DNA of 64,000 bases from Gnetum montanum (taxonomy: Eukaryota > Streptophyta > Gnetopsida > Gnetales > Gnetaceae): contig MNCI01006570.1 in the NCBI GenBank assembly GCA_015680685.1, positions 124,723 to 188,722 on the forward strand, read 5' to 3'. The notes under the pieces were generated by a model. It was not told where the DNA came from, did not search any database, and saw only the letters and a list, made by a program, of their open reading frames with translations. Below are positions 36,190-45,959 of the stretch, in pieces. The position numbers and the translations under genes were made by a program. Within the stretch, counting starts at the first letter, position 1, and every line of letters starts with the position of its first letter.

Positions 36190-37030
36190 CTGCTTGAGTC
36201 ACAGCATCCAACACTTAGTTTTCTTACTGAGACATTGTTCACGCTAACGTTTGGTCAAGCTAACGTTTGATCACGTTGCCGTTAGTCACGCTAATGCTAC
36301 GTCCAACACTTAGTTATCTTACCCAGACGTTGGTCATGCTGACATTTGGTCAAGCTGATTTTAATCATGCTACCGTTAGTCACGTTGACGCTTCATCCAA
36401 CACCTAGTTTTCTTACCCAGACGTTGGTCACACTGACGTTTGGTCAAGCTAATTTTTGATCACACTGTCGTTAGTCACGCTGATGCTACATCCAACAGTT
36501 AGTTTTCTTACATAGACGTTGGTCACGCTAACGTTTGGTCAAGTTGATGTTTGGTCACGTTGACGTTTGGTCAAGCTGACGTTTGATCACGCTACCGTTA
36601 CTCACACTAACGCTGCGTCCAACACTTAATTTTCTTACCTAGACATTGGTCACGTTGACATTTGGTTAAGCTGATGTTTGATCATGTTGCCATTAGTCAC
36701 GCTAACGCTTCATCCAACACTTAGTTTTCTTACCTAGACGTTGGTCATGCTGACATTTGGTCAAGTTAACGTTTGGTCACACTGATGTTTGGTCAAGTTG
36801 ACGTTTGATCACACTGCCGTTAGTCACACTGACACTGCATCCAACACTTAGTTTTCTTACCCAGACATTGGTCACACTGACGTTTAGTCATGCTAACATT
36901 TGGTCACGCTAACGTTTGGTCATGCTGACATTTGGTCAAGCTAACGTTTGGTCATGCTGACATTTGGTCACGCTCAAGTTTGATCAAGCTGATGTTTGGT
37001 CAAGCTGACGTTGGTCAAGCTGACACTCCT
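36190..37030 (+). repeat. Hierarchical minisatellite in element D leader (about 17-bp core in 90-126-bp units)
   Basis: Seven copies of (C/G)(A/G)TCCAACACTTAGTTTTCTT near 36204, 36298, 36387, 36490, 36616, 36712 and 36838 define the larger unit. Inside each unit runs a varying number of GTTTGGTCAAGCTGAC-type cores of 16-18 bp. After 36850 only core units continue to about 37030. Unit length differences (89 to 126 bp) come from whole core units gained or lost. The sequence is CG-rich for this window. Confidence 0.88.
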
Positions 37031-37145
37031 TCATATGTTGTTCAACACTTAGCCATATCTCCACTCTTCAACACTTAGCCATATTTTCTCTCTCTGACAC
37101 TTAGCCATTTATTTTCTTTCTCCTACGCTATTACATATAAGCACT

Positions 37146-39162
37146 TTGACAATGGACCCTATGCACACCAACACCACCGCCCTGCCCATTATCGACTTCG
37201 GTACCATGATCCCAAGTCTTGTCACCGTCACTCAGTCCATAGTTTTCCTTGGCACGATGAATCCTTGGGGGCCATCTCGCTGGTCACTGAGACTGCAAGG
37301 TAGGGATTCCACATTCACCATCCTAACTCCCAAACAATATAACTTTATTTGTGTTAAAATCCAAGCTAACCTGGCCGTTGACTGAGCATAGCTGGAAGCA
37401 AAGAGACATTATGAGCTAGTTTACAAAGGAGGCCATGACTTCATTCCCATGACCTATGATGTCATCCCACTCACTAAATTCCACCATGAACTCCTATCAC
37501 AACTCCTCATGGCCAGGAACCAAACCTCACGCCAACTCGCTATAGAATCTCAAAATGGAGATGAGGAAGATAATTTCGTAGCTCAATCTAAACATGAGGA
37601 TTTGTACCATACTCTCAGTCCACATACTTACACGAACCCATTATTTCACCTGTTCATAGGAGAGACCATGTCTCTTCACACAGTTAAAAGCACTCAAGCA
37701 CATGTGCCCCAACAGGAAGTACCCACTCTTATTCCCACTCTCCCTATGACCAATACTCAATTCAATATACCCATACCCACTATTCCTTAGGTCACTGCAT
37801 TACCCCCTCTCTTACAAGTACAACCCCAGCAACCCCCCTCTCAAACTAATGTAGGAGAAACTTTCCCACCCCAAGTAATTGGGATTCCATCCATGATACC
37901 CGCTTCCACATCTACACATTTCATCCCACGAGTGCAGGTTCATACCATACCTTTAGCTCCTCCGGTACAACACCAGGTACAAAGTTTCCCTTCACAATCC
38001 ACAATTGGTCAATGGCCCACCCTTGTCACTCAACAATAACAACAACAACCTACACCTTACAGTATGCCACCCTTAGTAGCACCCACTATAAATATTCCAC
38101 AAGTGCAACCTCCGACCACTCAACTTTCTTCTTTCCCACCCATTGTACAACAATCTAACTTGCATACTACACAACATAACCAACCTCCCACTTCACCTAG
38201 TGCCCAAGACTAGGCTGAAGCTAAGAATATGATGCAGGAGTTAGCTGATGAGGTAAAACGCCTCAAAACTGCTAACAATGAAGAGCTTAAAGTATTAGAC
38301 TTTTACCAAGATGATCGATCCTATTAGCTCTTCGATACCACCATTAACCTTGCCCAAAGGAGTTACTTTGCCTCAACTAACCAAATACAACAGGGAAGGA
38401 GACCCCAACGTCCATCTAGTCACATTTAGACTAGAATGCCTGTTGCTTCAATCCTTGCCCCACGCAATCTTGTGTGTGTTTTCCATGTCCCTCACTGGCA
38501 AAGCATTAGACTGGTACCGAGCCTTGCCTTGTAACTCCATATCCTCTTTGAAGGATATCTTACACCAGTTCGTTACTAGATTTAAATACAACTTGAAACC
38601 TAAAGCAACCTTGGACAGTCTGATACAGGTAAAGCAAGCACGGCTTGAACCTGTACAAAAATTTATCCAAAGATGGAGTGCCGCACTCAACGAACTTCAT
38701 GAGCCAATCCCAGAAACATACCTTCTTACGATTCTTAAGGGAGTCGTGAATGATTTTGTCAAATCAAAACTGTATTATCTAAATGTGTGCACTCTAAGCC
38801 AATCTTTTGTACAGATTAAAAACATAGAAGAGGCAGCCCAAAACAGCCATGACCCTGCTTACTTAGCCTTCAAAAATCAACACACTAAAAAAGATAAAGA
38901 AAAGGCTAAAGCAACAATAGCAGCAGTAGCAGAGACTCAACCTGCCAACATGGGACAGCAAGGCAGACCACCTACTACTCCCGTTAACTATGAGAGAACC
39001 GCTCATGCACACACACCTAAATCATCTACCATGCAAGCTACTAACATAGGTCATGCACGTACGTTTGAGAGGAAAGACCCTGCTCAATACACACTGCTCC
39101 CCATGAAGCCTTCCCAATTGTTAGATCAACTTTTAAAGGCTGGGGACATTAAACAAAAGTAG
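37146..39162 (+). pseudogene. Element D gag, N-terminal and capsid parts
   Basis: The N-terminal domain (37146-37790, one in-frame stop pair near 37382) is followed by a Pro/Gln/Thr-rich linker (37790-38210). The capsid core is open for 283 codons from 38311, with L-T-G-K-A-L-D-W-Y-R-A-L near 38490 and F-V-T-R-F-K-Y-N. A 4-base CGAT insertion near 38310 separates the two frames; element B reads straight through F-Y-K-D-D-P-I-S there. The frame ends in a TAG at 39160 but continues in phase. Gag forms the particle shell. Bases 37031-37145 are leader. Confidence 0.88.
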
Positions 39163-39640
39163 TTGTCTCCAGCGGCAGCCCAGAGACATGAGCGATTCTG
39201 TGAATTGGTCAAAAACCCAAGCTTGGCAATACCAAATGAGCCTCCTATTCCAAGAGGCTTTAGACTAGATCGATTTTGCGAGTACCATCAACGAAATGGA
39301 CATGGTACTTATTATTGTTTTACCCTCAAACAAGACATACAACGTATGATTGATAGGGGTGAAATAACATTTGACGATGCCAACCTTATTAAACCACAGA
39401 ATCAATCTATGGGCATGTACAAAGATCCCCTTAATACTAAGGAAGCTCCTTATGTTATTAACATGATCCATGTTGGAAATGAGCAAGGTATGCCCAGAAA
39501 ACCTTTTGTGATTTGTGTCCCTCCTACAGCGTCAACATCATCCCAGCAATCTTTGTACCCCACGTACAATCCACCTACGCCTCAAAAACCATTCGTCATC
39601 CATGTACCCCCTGCTAATGCAATGGCAACTGCCTACTCGG
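39163..39640 (+). pseudogene. Element D gag, zinc-knuckle region
   Basis: In the same frame as the capsid part. C-E-Y-H-Q-R-N-G-H-G-T-Y-Y-C at 39277-39318 fits the C-X2-H-X4-H-X4-C knuckle seen in Tat-type gag, followed by L-K-Q-D-I-Q-R-M-I-D-R-G. All metal ligands are still present. It would bind element RNA. The frame is lost near 39630. Confidence 0.86.
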
Positions 39641-39897
39641 CCCACTCCCTTTGTGGTCCGAGTGCCACCCGTGGTTGCAACCATGGAGGCACAACCACAA
39701 AATCGACCAACTCCCTTCATAATTAGGATACCCAAACACCCTGATGTTCAACCTCCTACTCCTCAACAGCAAACCAAACCAACCCCGTTCATCATTAGGA
39801 TGCCTAAACACCCTGACACACAACCATCTCCAACTATTCAACCACAACTCCGACCCGCTCCATTAGTAATCCGAGTCCCAAAACAACCCGATGTGTA
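39490..39897 (+). repeat. Coding repeat in element D gag: six P-F-x-I-x-V-P units
   Basis: Successive peptides K-P-F-V-I-C-V-P-P, K-P-F-V-I-H-V-P-P, T-P-F-V-V-R-V-P-P, T-P-F-I-I-R-I-P-K, T-P-F-I-I-R-M-P-K and A-P-L-V-I-R-V-P-K, spaced by Gln/Pro/Thr linkers of 10-25 residues. Element B has only two (6538-6632). A frameshift near 39630 separates units 2 and 3. Confidence 0.8.
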
Positions 39898-40898
39898 AGC
39901 TCCAACAATTCCCCCACGACCTTCGCGAGAACGCCTCGCCAACAGACTTACTAGGGAATAGTTGGAAAGAGAACGTCGAAGTCTTGAATTGGGGCCACCG
40001 AAACCCACTCCCTTAAACGTTGTACCTATGGCTCCGACAACTGAAGAGCCGAGAATGAGCCACAAAAACAAAAGATCAGGAATTCCAGATACATCAAACC
40101 AAACCGTCATAGACCACACTAAAACCATTCCACAAGAGATACAGCTGTTGGGTCCAATGGACCAAGTCTCAACCAGCAAAAGCATACCAAACAGTAAAGA
40201 CTTGGCCAATGCCCTAACTCAGGTCACATAGGCGCTTAAACAAAAAAAAACATCTTTAAGCTTGTATGACCTCGTGTTGACTTCCCAAGTTTATCGTGAA
40301 GCCTTAGTACGTATGTTAACATCGATCTCGGTCAACGAAGACTTGCCCACAAATGAACCTTCCATTCATGTGGTAATGTCTCCATACCAAGGATCAAGAG
40401 CTACATCGCTAAGCTTCAACATAGATAATATAAAAATAGATGAAAAAAATAGGAGTCACAACTGCACCCATGTTCATAACTATACAAGTAAATCAATTTA
40501 AAATACATAGGGTGCACGTAGATGACAGAGTAGCCACAAACATAGTACCATACCCCGTAATCAAACAGTTAGGGCTAACTGAACAAATCAAGCCAGCTTC
40601 CACAACATTCCTGAAATCGTTCAGTGAATCGCTCATAGTTGTCAAAGGGACACTAACTCTAGACTTCATAGCAAGGGACCAGTTCCCCACATCAGCTAAA
40701 TTTGTAGTTGTAGATGAGATGCCTAGATTTAACCTAATATTGGGACGACCATGGTTAGCCCAATTAAAAGCAGTTTCCTTACCCATCCATCAAGAGATTC
40801 ACTTACCCTATGAAGGTGGTAAAATCATTATACACGGTGATGTGGCTACACCCAACACCTCTATACACATAGGCACAAACCAAGGCTCAGAGGTCTAA
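39898..40898 (+). pseudogene. Element D linker and aspartic protease
   Basis: A charged linker (39900-40430) has an in-frame stop at 39958-39960. An A-run near 40444 shifts frame into the protease: I-H-R-V-H-V-D-D-R at 40503-40529, then N-L-I-L-G-R-P-W-L near 40735-40760, and L-P-I-H-Q-E-I-H. The active-site Gly is replaced by Arg (D-D-R), while element B keeps D-D-G, so this protease is probably dead. Normally it processes Gag-Pol. Confidence 0.83.
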
Positions 40899-41541
40899 TT
40901 CGATGGGCCTAAATAGGATGACACTACTCTCGAGCCTAAACAGGACACAACACCCATTGACAACCAAAATGATAACTAGTCTCCAAACCATGATCCCCCA
41001 GAAGATATGGAAACATTACAAAACATGGAAACATCAGAGCATGCGGACATAGTGGTTGTTTCCTCAGACGTCTCATGGTCCAAATTACCATTTAACATAA
41101 TTAGCAAAGCGTAACGTCTCATGGTCCAAATTACCATTTAACATAATTAGCGAAGGAGACACTGAATATATGATTACACCGACATGTCAACGCCACAAAT
41201 ATTGATTGCTTGCTTGCCACTTAACGATGAAAATGAAATTTTTGGCATGATTGAGAACAGGAGAAAATATATAAGATTTTAATGCAAAAATGCAAAATCA
41301 CTAAAAAGGCAAGAAAAATACGAGACAAGGCAAGATATCCATGGCCATAAAGATGGCCAATTTACCAATTTTTGATATTGGCCTTGATTCAGAACCATAA
41401 TGTTGCCTAATTATTATAAGGCCAATATTCGCGGCCGAATTTTAAAACACGGCTATGCACGTTTCTGTGTTCCTCCCCTAACAGAATATCTTGGGCGGCA
41501 AGGCATGAAACTATAAAGGCAAACAAGAAAACAAAGCCAAG
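40899..41541 (+). other. Start of element D PR-RT spacer
   Basis: The PR frame continues with a few stops to about 41112. A unit of about 42 bp (CGTCTCATGGTCCAAATTAC and following bases) is tandemly duplicated at 41070-41153. GTAACG at 41111 is a possible 5' splice site but is not strong. From 41160 to 41541 the sequence is AT-rich and then becomes more CG-rich toward the GNAT fragment, for example GCGGCCG near 41430. Confidence 0.5.
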
Positions 41542-41965
41542 GTGAAAATTAAGAAGCAGTATCGGAAACCGATGGAAGAAGGAAAGAGAAAGGTGGAAGA
41601 GCATAGGGTGACTTTTCAGGATTTCTGCAGAAGACGATGTATAGAATCGATGGCAAAGCACATGAAGGAGAAAGTATTCCCTCATGAATTTTACAGGGCC
41701 ATCTGCATGGATGGGCGCCCTGTTGGGAAAATCTCCATTAACAGAGGTGAGAGAATTAACAGTTGCAGAGCTTCAGTGGGGTATGTGATTGACCATGGCC
41801 AATGGAACAGAGACATCACTACCCATGCTCTTAAGAAGGCGGTGGCTCTCACATTTGAACAGATGCTTGACGTGCATCGAATCTGATCGAACCTGATAAC
41901 GTTGGATCCTTAGGTGAGATGCTCAAGCTGAAAATTAGGGGTATTGGGCTAAAATATACTGCCAA
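41542..41965 (+). pseudogene. GNAT-family N-acetyltransferase fragment captured in element D
   Basis: A 114-codon open frame (41542-41886), sense to the element, matches the core of plant GNAT acetyltransferases: F-Y-R-A-I-C-M-D-G-R-P-V-G-K-I-S-I at about 41690-41740, S-V-G-Y-V-I near 41775, then W-N-R-D-I-T-T-H-A-L-K-K-A-V near 41803-41845. The frame stops at 41884, but a shifted frame at 41888-41935 reads E-P-D-N-V-G-S-L-G-E-M-L-K, the expected next block (D-N-x-x-S-x-x-x-L-x-K). The acetyl-CoA loop, usually G-x-G-(I/M)-A/G-T, has Asp in place of Gly, and the N-terminal strand region is missing. So it is a partial, frameshifted copy. Live relatives transfer an acetyl group from acetyl-CoA to an amine. 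Nothing in Gypsy elements accounts for it; capture from a host gene is the simplest reading. Confidence 0.8.
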
Positions 41966-42320
41966 GTATTACGCTAAAATACACTCAGTTGACAAAAATG
42001 ATTCACGCTGCCTATGGTCTTGTATTTACTCACACGGATTTTTGGCCTTTTACTCACGCTGCCAAGACATGACCGCTAACTCACGCTGCGAGGCAATGGC
42101 GCTGCCAAGGCGTGGCGGCTGACTCATGCTGCCAAGGCGTGGCGGCTGACTCACGCTGCCAAACAAGAGACAGGATAACTCACGCTGCCATGCCAAGCAG
42201 AAGGCGTTACTCACACTGGGTAAGGCTCATGGGTATTCACGTTGTAACAAGGACAGTTGCTCATGCTACCCTTGTCCAATTCACTCACGCTGCAGCAGGA
42301 ACCAATCACTTAAGCCCTGG
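41966..42320 (+). repeat. ACTCACGCTGCC minisatellite in element D spacer
   Basis: About ten diverged units of 25-40 bp beginning (A/T)(T/C)TCACGCTGCC, with one unit (CCAAGGCGTGGCGGCTGACT) exactly duplicated at about 42104-42150. The theme CACGCTG also occurs in the leader minisatellite. Confidence 0.72.
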
Positions 42321-43023
42321 TTTGGAGGCCAATAACTCACTTCGTAGTCTAAAAGGCCCTGGAAAATGCCATATTTAAAACAGCCCTAAATCTAATGCTG
42401 CAGGAACCAAAATTAGCAGAAATTAGCTTTCCTTGGGATGCTCACGGCCAGGAAAAAATCAAAAAAAAAAAATAAGCATTCAAACCCTCATGTACAAGCC
42501 CCGGAATTGCAACTAACACTAGAAATGCAAACCCTACAATTCATGATAGGAAAAACAAAAAAAAATTTTACACCCAAACAGTCCAGAAATTAACTACTCA
42601 CGGTAAGAGAATTCAATCACGCGGAAGACACCATTCACGAAAAAAAAAATTTCTACGCAAGCTGTAAACGCTTAGGGTACAGGGACGTACACATGGAAAT
42701 AGGATCAAAAGAATATGAAACATGAAATGGGAGCGTACGCTCCCGGCACAAAGATCCTGTGCATGAAGGGATCCTCGGCTGAGGAAGGCGTTGAAGCATC
42801 TCCTCGCTTTCCTCCAAGAACGCTAGCGTCGCCTCCTTCTTTCCCTTACCCTTGTCCTGTTTGCCTTTACCCATTCTGCTCCGTACGCTGCAAATCTGAA
42901 TGCTGTAGCTACAGATCTGGTTCCGAATGTTGCAAATCTAGGTGTAGTAGTTACTCATGCTCCCCTCCCGGATGCTGTACGCTGACGTACACACCCCCAT
43001 TCTGCCTCTCATGCCTGCTGTAG
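42321..43023. other. Element D spacer, CG-rich block with a Cys-rich frame of doubtful reality
   Basis: A + frame at 42715-43023 ends in a run with many Cys (R-C-K-S-E-C-C-S-Y). It comes from a CGCTGCAAATCTGAATGCTG-like internal repeat. A - frame at 42653-42874 begins M-G-K-G-K-Q-D-K-G-K-G-K-K. Neither matches a family I know, and each is the other's shadow. The higher CG content than the rest of D hints that it came from a host gene region like the GNAT piece. Confidence 0.35.
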
Positions 43024-43629
43024 GCTGCCCACCTTGCTTACGCTGCCACAATTGCCTGGTTTACGGTAATCAGATGTAAAATGATGAAATGATTTTTACT
43101 TTTACTGTCAAATCTTTTTAATTCACCCATTTTTATTTTATTATATTTTACCATTACCTTTATTATTTTTACCACAATGTTGCGACGCTAACTTCCTAGG
43201 TAAAATGCCCACACCTTAAAGGTAAAAACTTTAAAATAAAAAATAAAATAATATAAAACTTACAAAATAAAATAAAATATTTACTTTTGATTACGCTGAC
43301 CCCTTTGGGGCAACACCAAACTAAAATAAAATACATAATGTTATTCTTTGGTTACGTTGACCCCCTTTTCTTTTATCAATGCCCGAACCTTAAACTTTAT
43401 ATATATATATAAAAGATAAAAAAGTATTTTAAATTCTAGTATACACTCATGGCCCGGTACGGCCTTCAACTGCCACACATAGCCCAATATGATCTTAAAC
43501 TGCCAACCATGGCCCGGTATGGCCTTAAACTACCATACGTCCAAGCATGATGGTAAACTACCCTTGGAGTACCATTGGCTACATTTAAACATAAAACCAA
43601 TTTCTTAAGAAGAAAGAAAACTCACCTTT
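43024..43629 (+). other. Element D spacer, AT-rich end with TAAACTGCCA minisatellite
   Basis: No coding. At 43440-43565 a unit of about 30 bp with CATGGCCCGGTATGGCCTTA-AACT is repeated four times with decay, matching motifs in element B and in the D 3'UTR. A short (TA)n run lies at 43400-43411. Confidence 0.6.
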
Positions 43630-43658
43630 GCTAACATAGCTCCCTGTTTCATTGGCAG
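43630..43658 (+). promoter_or_regulatory. Candidate intron branch point and 3' splice site before D reverse transcriptase
   Basis: GCTAAC (43630-43635) followed by CTCCCTGTTTC and TTGGCAG|G, with the AG at 43657-43658, 23 bases after the branch A. The RT frame is open from the next codon (43660). Ogre elements are known to have a spliced intron at this place between PR and RT. I cannot fix the matching donor. Confidence 0.5.
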
Positions 43659-43659
43659 G

Positions 43660-44164
43660 AGCAAACACATCAATAGCAAGAAACTCTTCATACCGTTGTC
43701 TATCAATGAACTACATGAAGTAATTAAACGAGAGATCAATTTAGAGTCCATTGATTTAGACCCCCCGACATACGATAATTTAGTGGCATTAACCCAAGAA
43801 ATACTGGATTTCTTTAAAGGAATGAAAAAATCTCTGAACTTAGAAGCCGATAACATCACTGAAGATTCCCTAGCCGAAGTCCCCATAACTATGTCAAATG
43901 GCAAGGTTAAAATTCTAAAACTAAGTACTTTGTTAAATCCACAACTTGCCAATGACATAACTCGAGTGCTAAAAGACAACATGAAAGCATTCGCTTGGTC
44001 TTACACTGACATGCCTAGGCTTGACCCTCGAATAGTCCAGCATAACATTATACTTGATCCAAAACTAAGACCAGTAAAAAAAAGCATGCAAGGTCAAACC
44101 TAAAGTAGCGTTGGCAGTTCGCAATGAGATCACGAAGCTTTATCAAGCGGGTTTCATCTGAGCT
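43660..44164 (+). pseudogene. Element D RT N-terminal lead
   Basis: Open from 43660 to 44103, with I-N-E-L-H-E-V-I, a region rich in charged residues, then F-A-W-S-Y-T-D-M-P near 43990-44016, and I-I-L-D-P-K-L-R-P-V. A 1-base shift near 44090 and a stop at 44159 separate it from RT. It aligns with B 17955-18210. Confidence 0.8.
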
Positions 44165-44900
44165 ATGGATTACGTTGATTGGGTATCCAACATGGTTATA
44201 GTCCCAAAGAAAAATGGGAGCATTCGTCTATGTATTAACTTCCATGACCTCAACATTGCAACCATAAAAGATGACTTCTCGCTACCTAGCATCGATCAAC
44301 TTGTTGATTCAACTGCTAGGCATGCATTATTATCCTTTATGGATGGCTTTTCAGGATATAACCAGATTAGGATCAACCTCGAACATCAAATTAGGACAAC
44401 CTTTATGATGCCATGGGGTATATTTTGCTATAAGATGATGCCATTCGGTCTCAAGAACGCTGGGGCTACATATCAACGAGCGATGACATTCATCTTTAGT
44501 AATTACATGTTCAACTTGCTCAATGACTATGTAGATGACATTGCGGTCAAATCGAGAAAAACTGAGCAACATGTACAAGATCTAGATTTGGTACCGAAAC
44601 GTTGTCTAAAATACGGGCTTAGACTCAACCCAAAGAAATGTGTCTTTGAGGTTAAAATAGGCAAAATGCTTGGATTTTTCATATCTGAGACAGGTATACG
44701 AGTAGATTCGGATAAGGTTAAGGCAATAACAAATCTGAAACCACCTAGCAACCTTACTGAACTTCGTAGTCTACAAGGTAGATTACAGTTTATCAAACAT
44801 TTCATTGAAAAACTTACAGACAAGTTGAGGCCTATGCAACACTTATTGCACAAGAATGTCCACTTTGAATGGACTCCACAGTGCCAAGAATCCTTCGACA
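44165..44900 (+). pseudogene. Element D reverse transcriptase
   Basis: Open over the whole domain: W-V-S-N-M-V-I-V-P-K-K-N-G near 44180, L-N-I-A-T-I-K-D-D-F, F-S-G-Y-N-Q-I-R-I near 44350, M-M-P-F-G-L-K-N-A near 44440 and the catalytic Y-V-D-D at 44528-44539. The thumb region has G-I-R-V-D-S-D-K-V-K-A-I and L-R-S-L-Q-G-R-L. This is the best preserved RT in the window. The domain looks intact, but stop and frameshift upstream prevent it from being made as part of Gag-Pol. Confidence 0.93.
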
Positions 44901-45240
44901 ACATCAAAACAGCACTAGCTCAATTACCAATAGTTCATCCACCACAGAACAATAGACCATTTTACATCTACCTTGCAACATCCGATTCATCCATCACGTC
45001 TATGCTTTGTCAGAAATGCGAGGATGGAACTGAAATCCCTGTCTACTACTTAAGCCATGCATTAGTAGCCCACAAACAACATTACAACGATGTGGAGAGG
45101 TCATGTCTTGCCCTTATCTTTTCTTTAAAGAGGTGGCGACATTATCTCTTTTGTAACCAAGTTAATATCATCTGTAAAGACAACACGCTCAGATCTATCA
45201 CGAACAACATATATGAATCAAGCAAGATAGCTAGATGAAA
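44901..45240 (+). pseudogene. Element D RNase H (Gypsy type)
   Basis: In frame with RT: F-Y-I-Y-L-A-T-S-D-S-S-I near 44960, V-Y-Y-L-S-H-A-L-V near 45045, C-L-A-L-I-F-S-L-K-R-W-R-H-Y-L-F near 45110, and K-D-N-T-L-R near 45180. A TGA at 45236-45238 interrupts the frame before the second RNase H; the phase is unchanged. Confidence 0.88.
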
Positions 45241-45244
45241 AGCG

Positions 45245-45790
45245 ATGATTGCTGAGTTTGACCTGCACTACATAGCTCAATCATCAGTTAAAGGACAAGC
45301 TATAGTCAATCAAATGACCGCATCACCGACGCAAGACCAAGTAGTGATCAACCCAAAGTTACCTGATGAGAACGTAAACATAATAGACACAGTACCTGAT
45401 AACTACGATGCAATCCTAAACTTTGATGGAGCATCGACCTCCCGAGGAGGAAGTGTTGCAGCAGTCATCATGTATCCCTCTAGGGAGATCCAACCCTTTG
45501 CTTATTGCTTAAAATTTCCTTGTACTAACAACGTGGTAGAGTACGAAGGTCTTCTTAGAGGTCTCATGGCAGCACTAACTTCAGAAACCACATGGCTCGT
45601 AGTTAGAGGCGACTCAAAGTTAGTCATCAATCAGGTCACAAATGTATACGCAAGTAAAGCTTTACATTTACAATCATACTATGACTTGGCAAAACATCTG
45701 CTGAAATAATTCACAAACATAGATGTGCAACATGTTTCCAGAAATGACAGTACCATCGCAGATGCACTTGCAACACTAGCCCTAAACATT
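45245..45790 (+). pseudogene. Element D second, archaeal-type RNase H
   Basis: N-F-D-G-A-S-T near 45420, V-V-E-Y-E-G-L near 45535, R-G-D-S-K-L-V-I-N-Q-V near 45605 and S-T-I-A-D-A-L-A near 45750 supply all four acidic residues (D, E, D, D) of the type I archaeal-like RNase H fold. One stop at 45707 splits the last block. Such an additional RNase H between RNase H and INT marks the Tat lineage and is absent from chromoviruses such as element A. Confidence 0.88.
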
Positions 45791-45959
45791 TCACTTGACA
45801 TGTTTCATGCATTTCCCAGTTCCATAACGAGTTGTGCCAAGCCCATAATTGATGCTCCCGATGAACTACCCATAGCATCCATTAGCACAACACACATTGT
45901 GGAATGGTACAATGGCATAAAGGAGTACCTTTTACATGGTGAACCACCTCAACATCTAA

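Noticed and set aside
39538-40209. Minus-strand frames over the D gag repeat
   Set aside because: They are reverse-complement shadows of the P-F-x-I-R-V-P repeat.
42715-43023. Cys-rich peptide (defensin-like) gene
   Set aside because: The Cys codons come from a CGCTGCAAATCTGAATGCTG-type internal repeat; there is no signal peptide and no standard Cys spacing.
43395-43411. TA repeat as a regulatory or origin element
   Set aside because: Simple short microsatellite in AT-rich spacer; nothing else supports a function.
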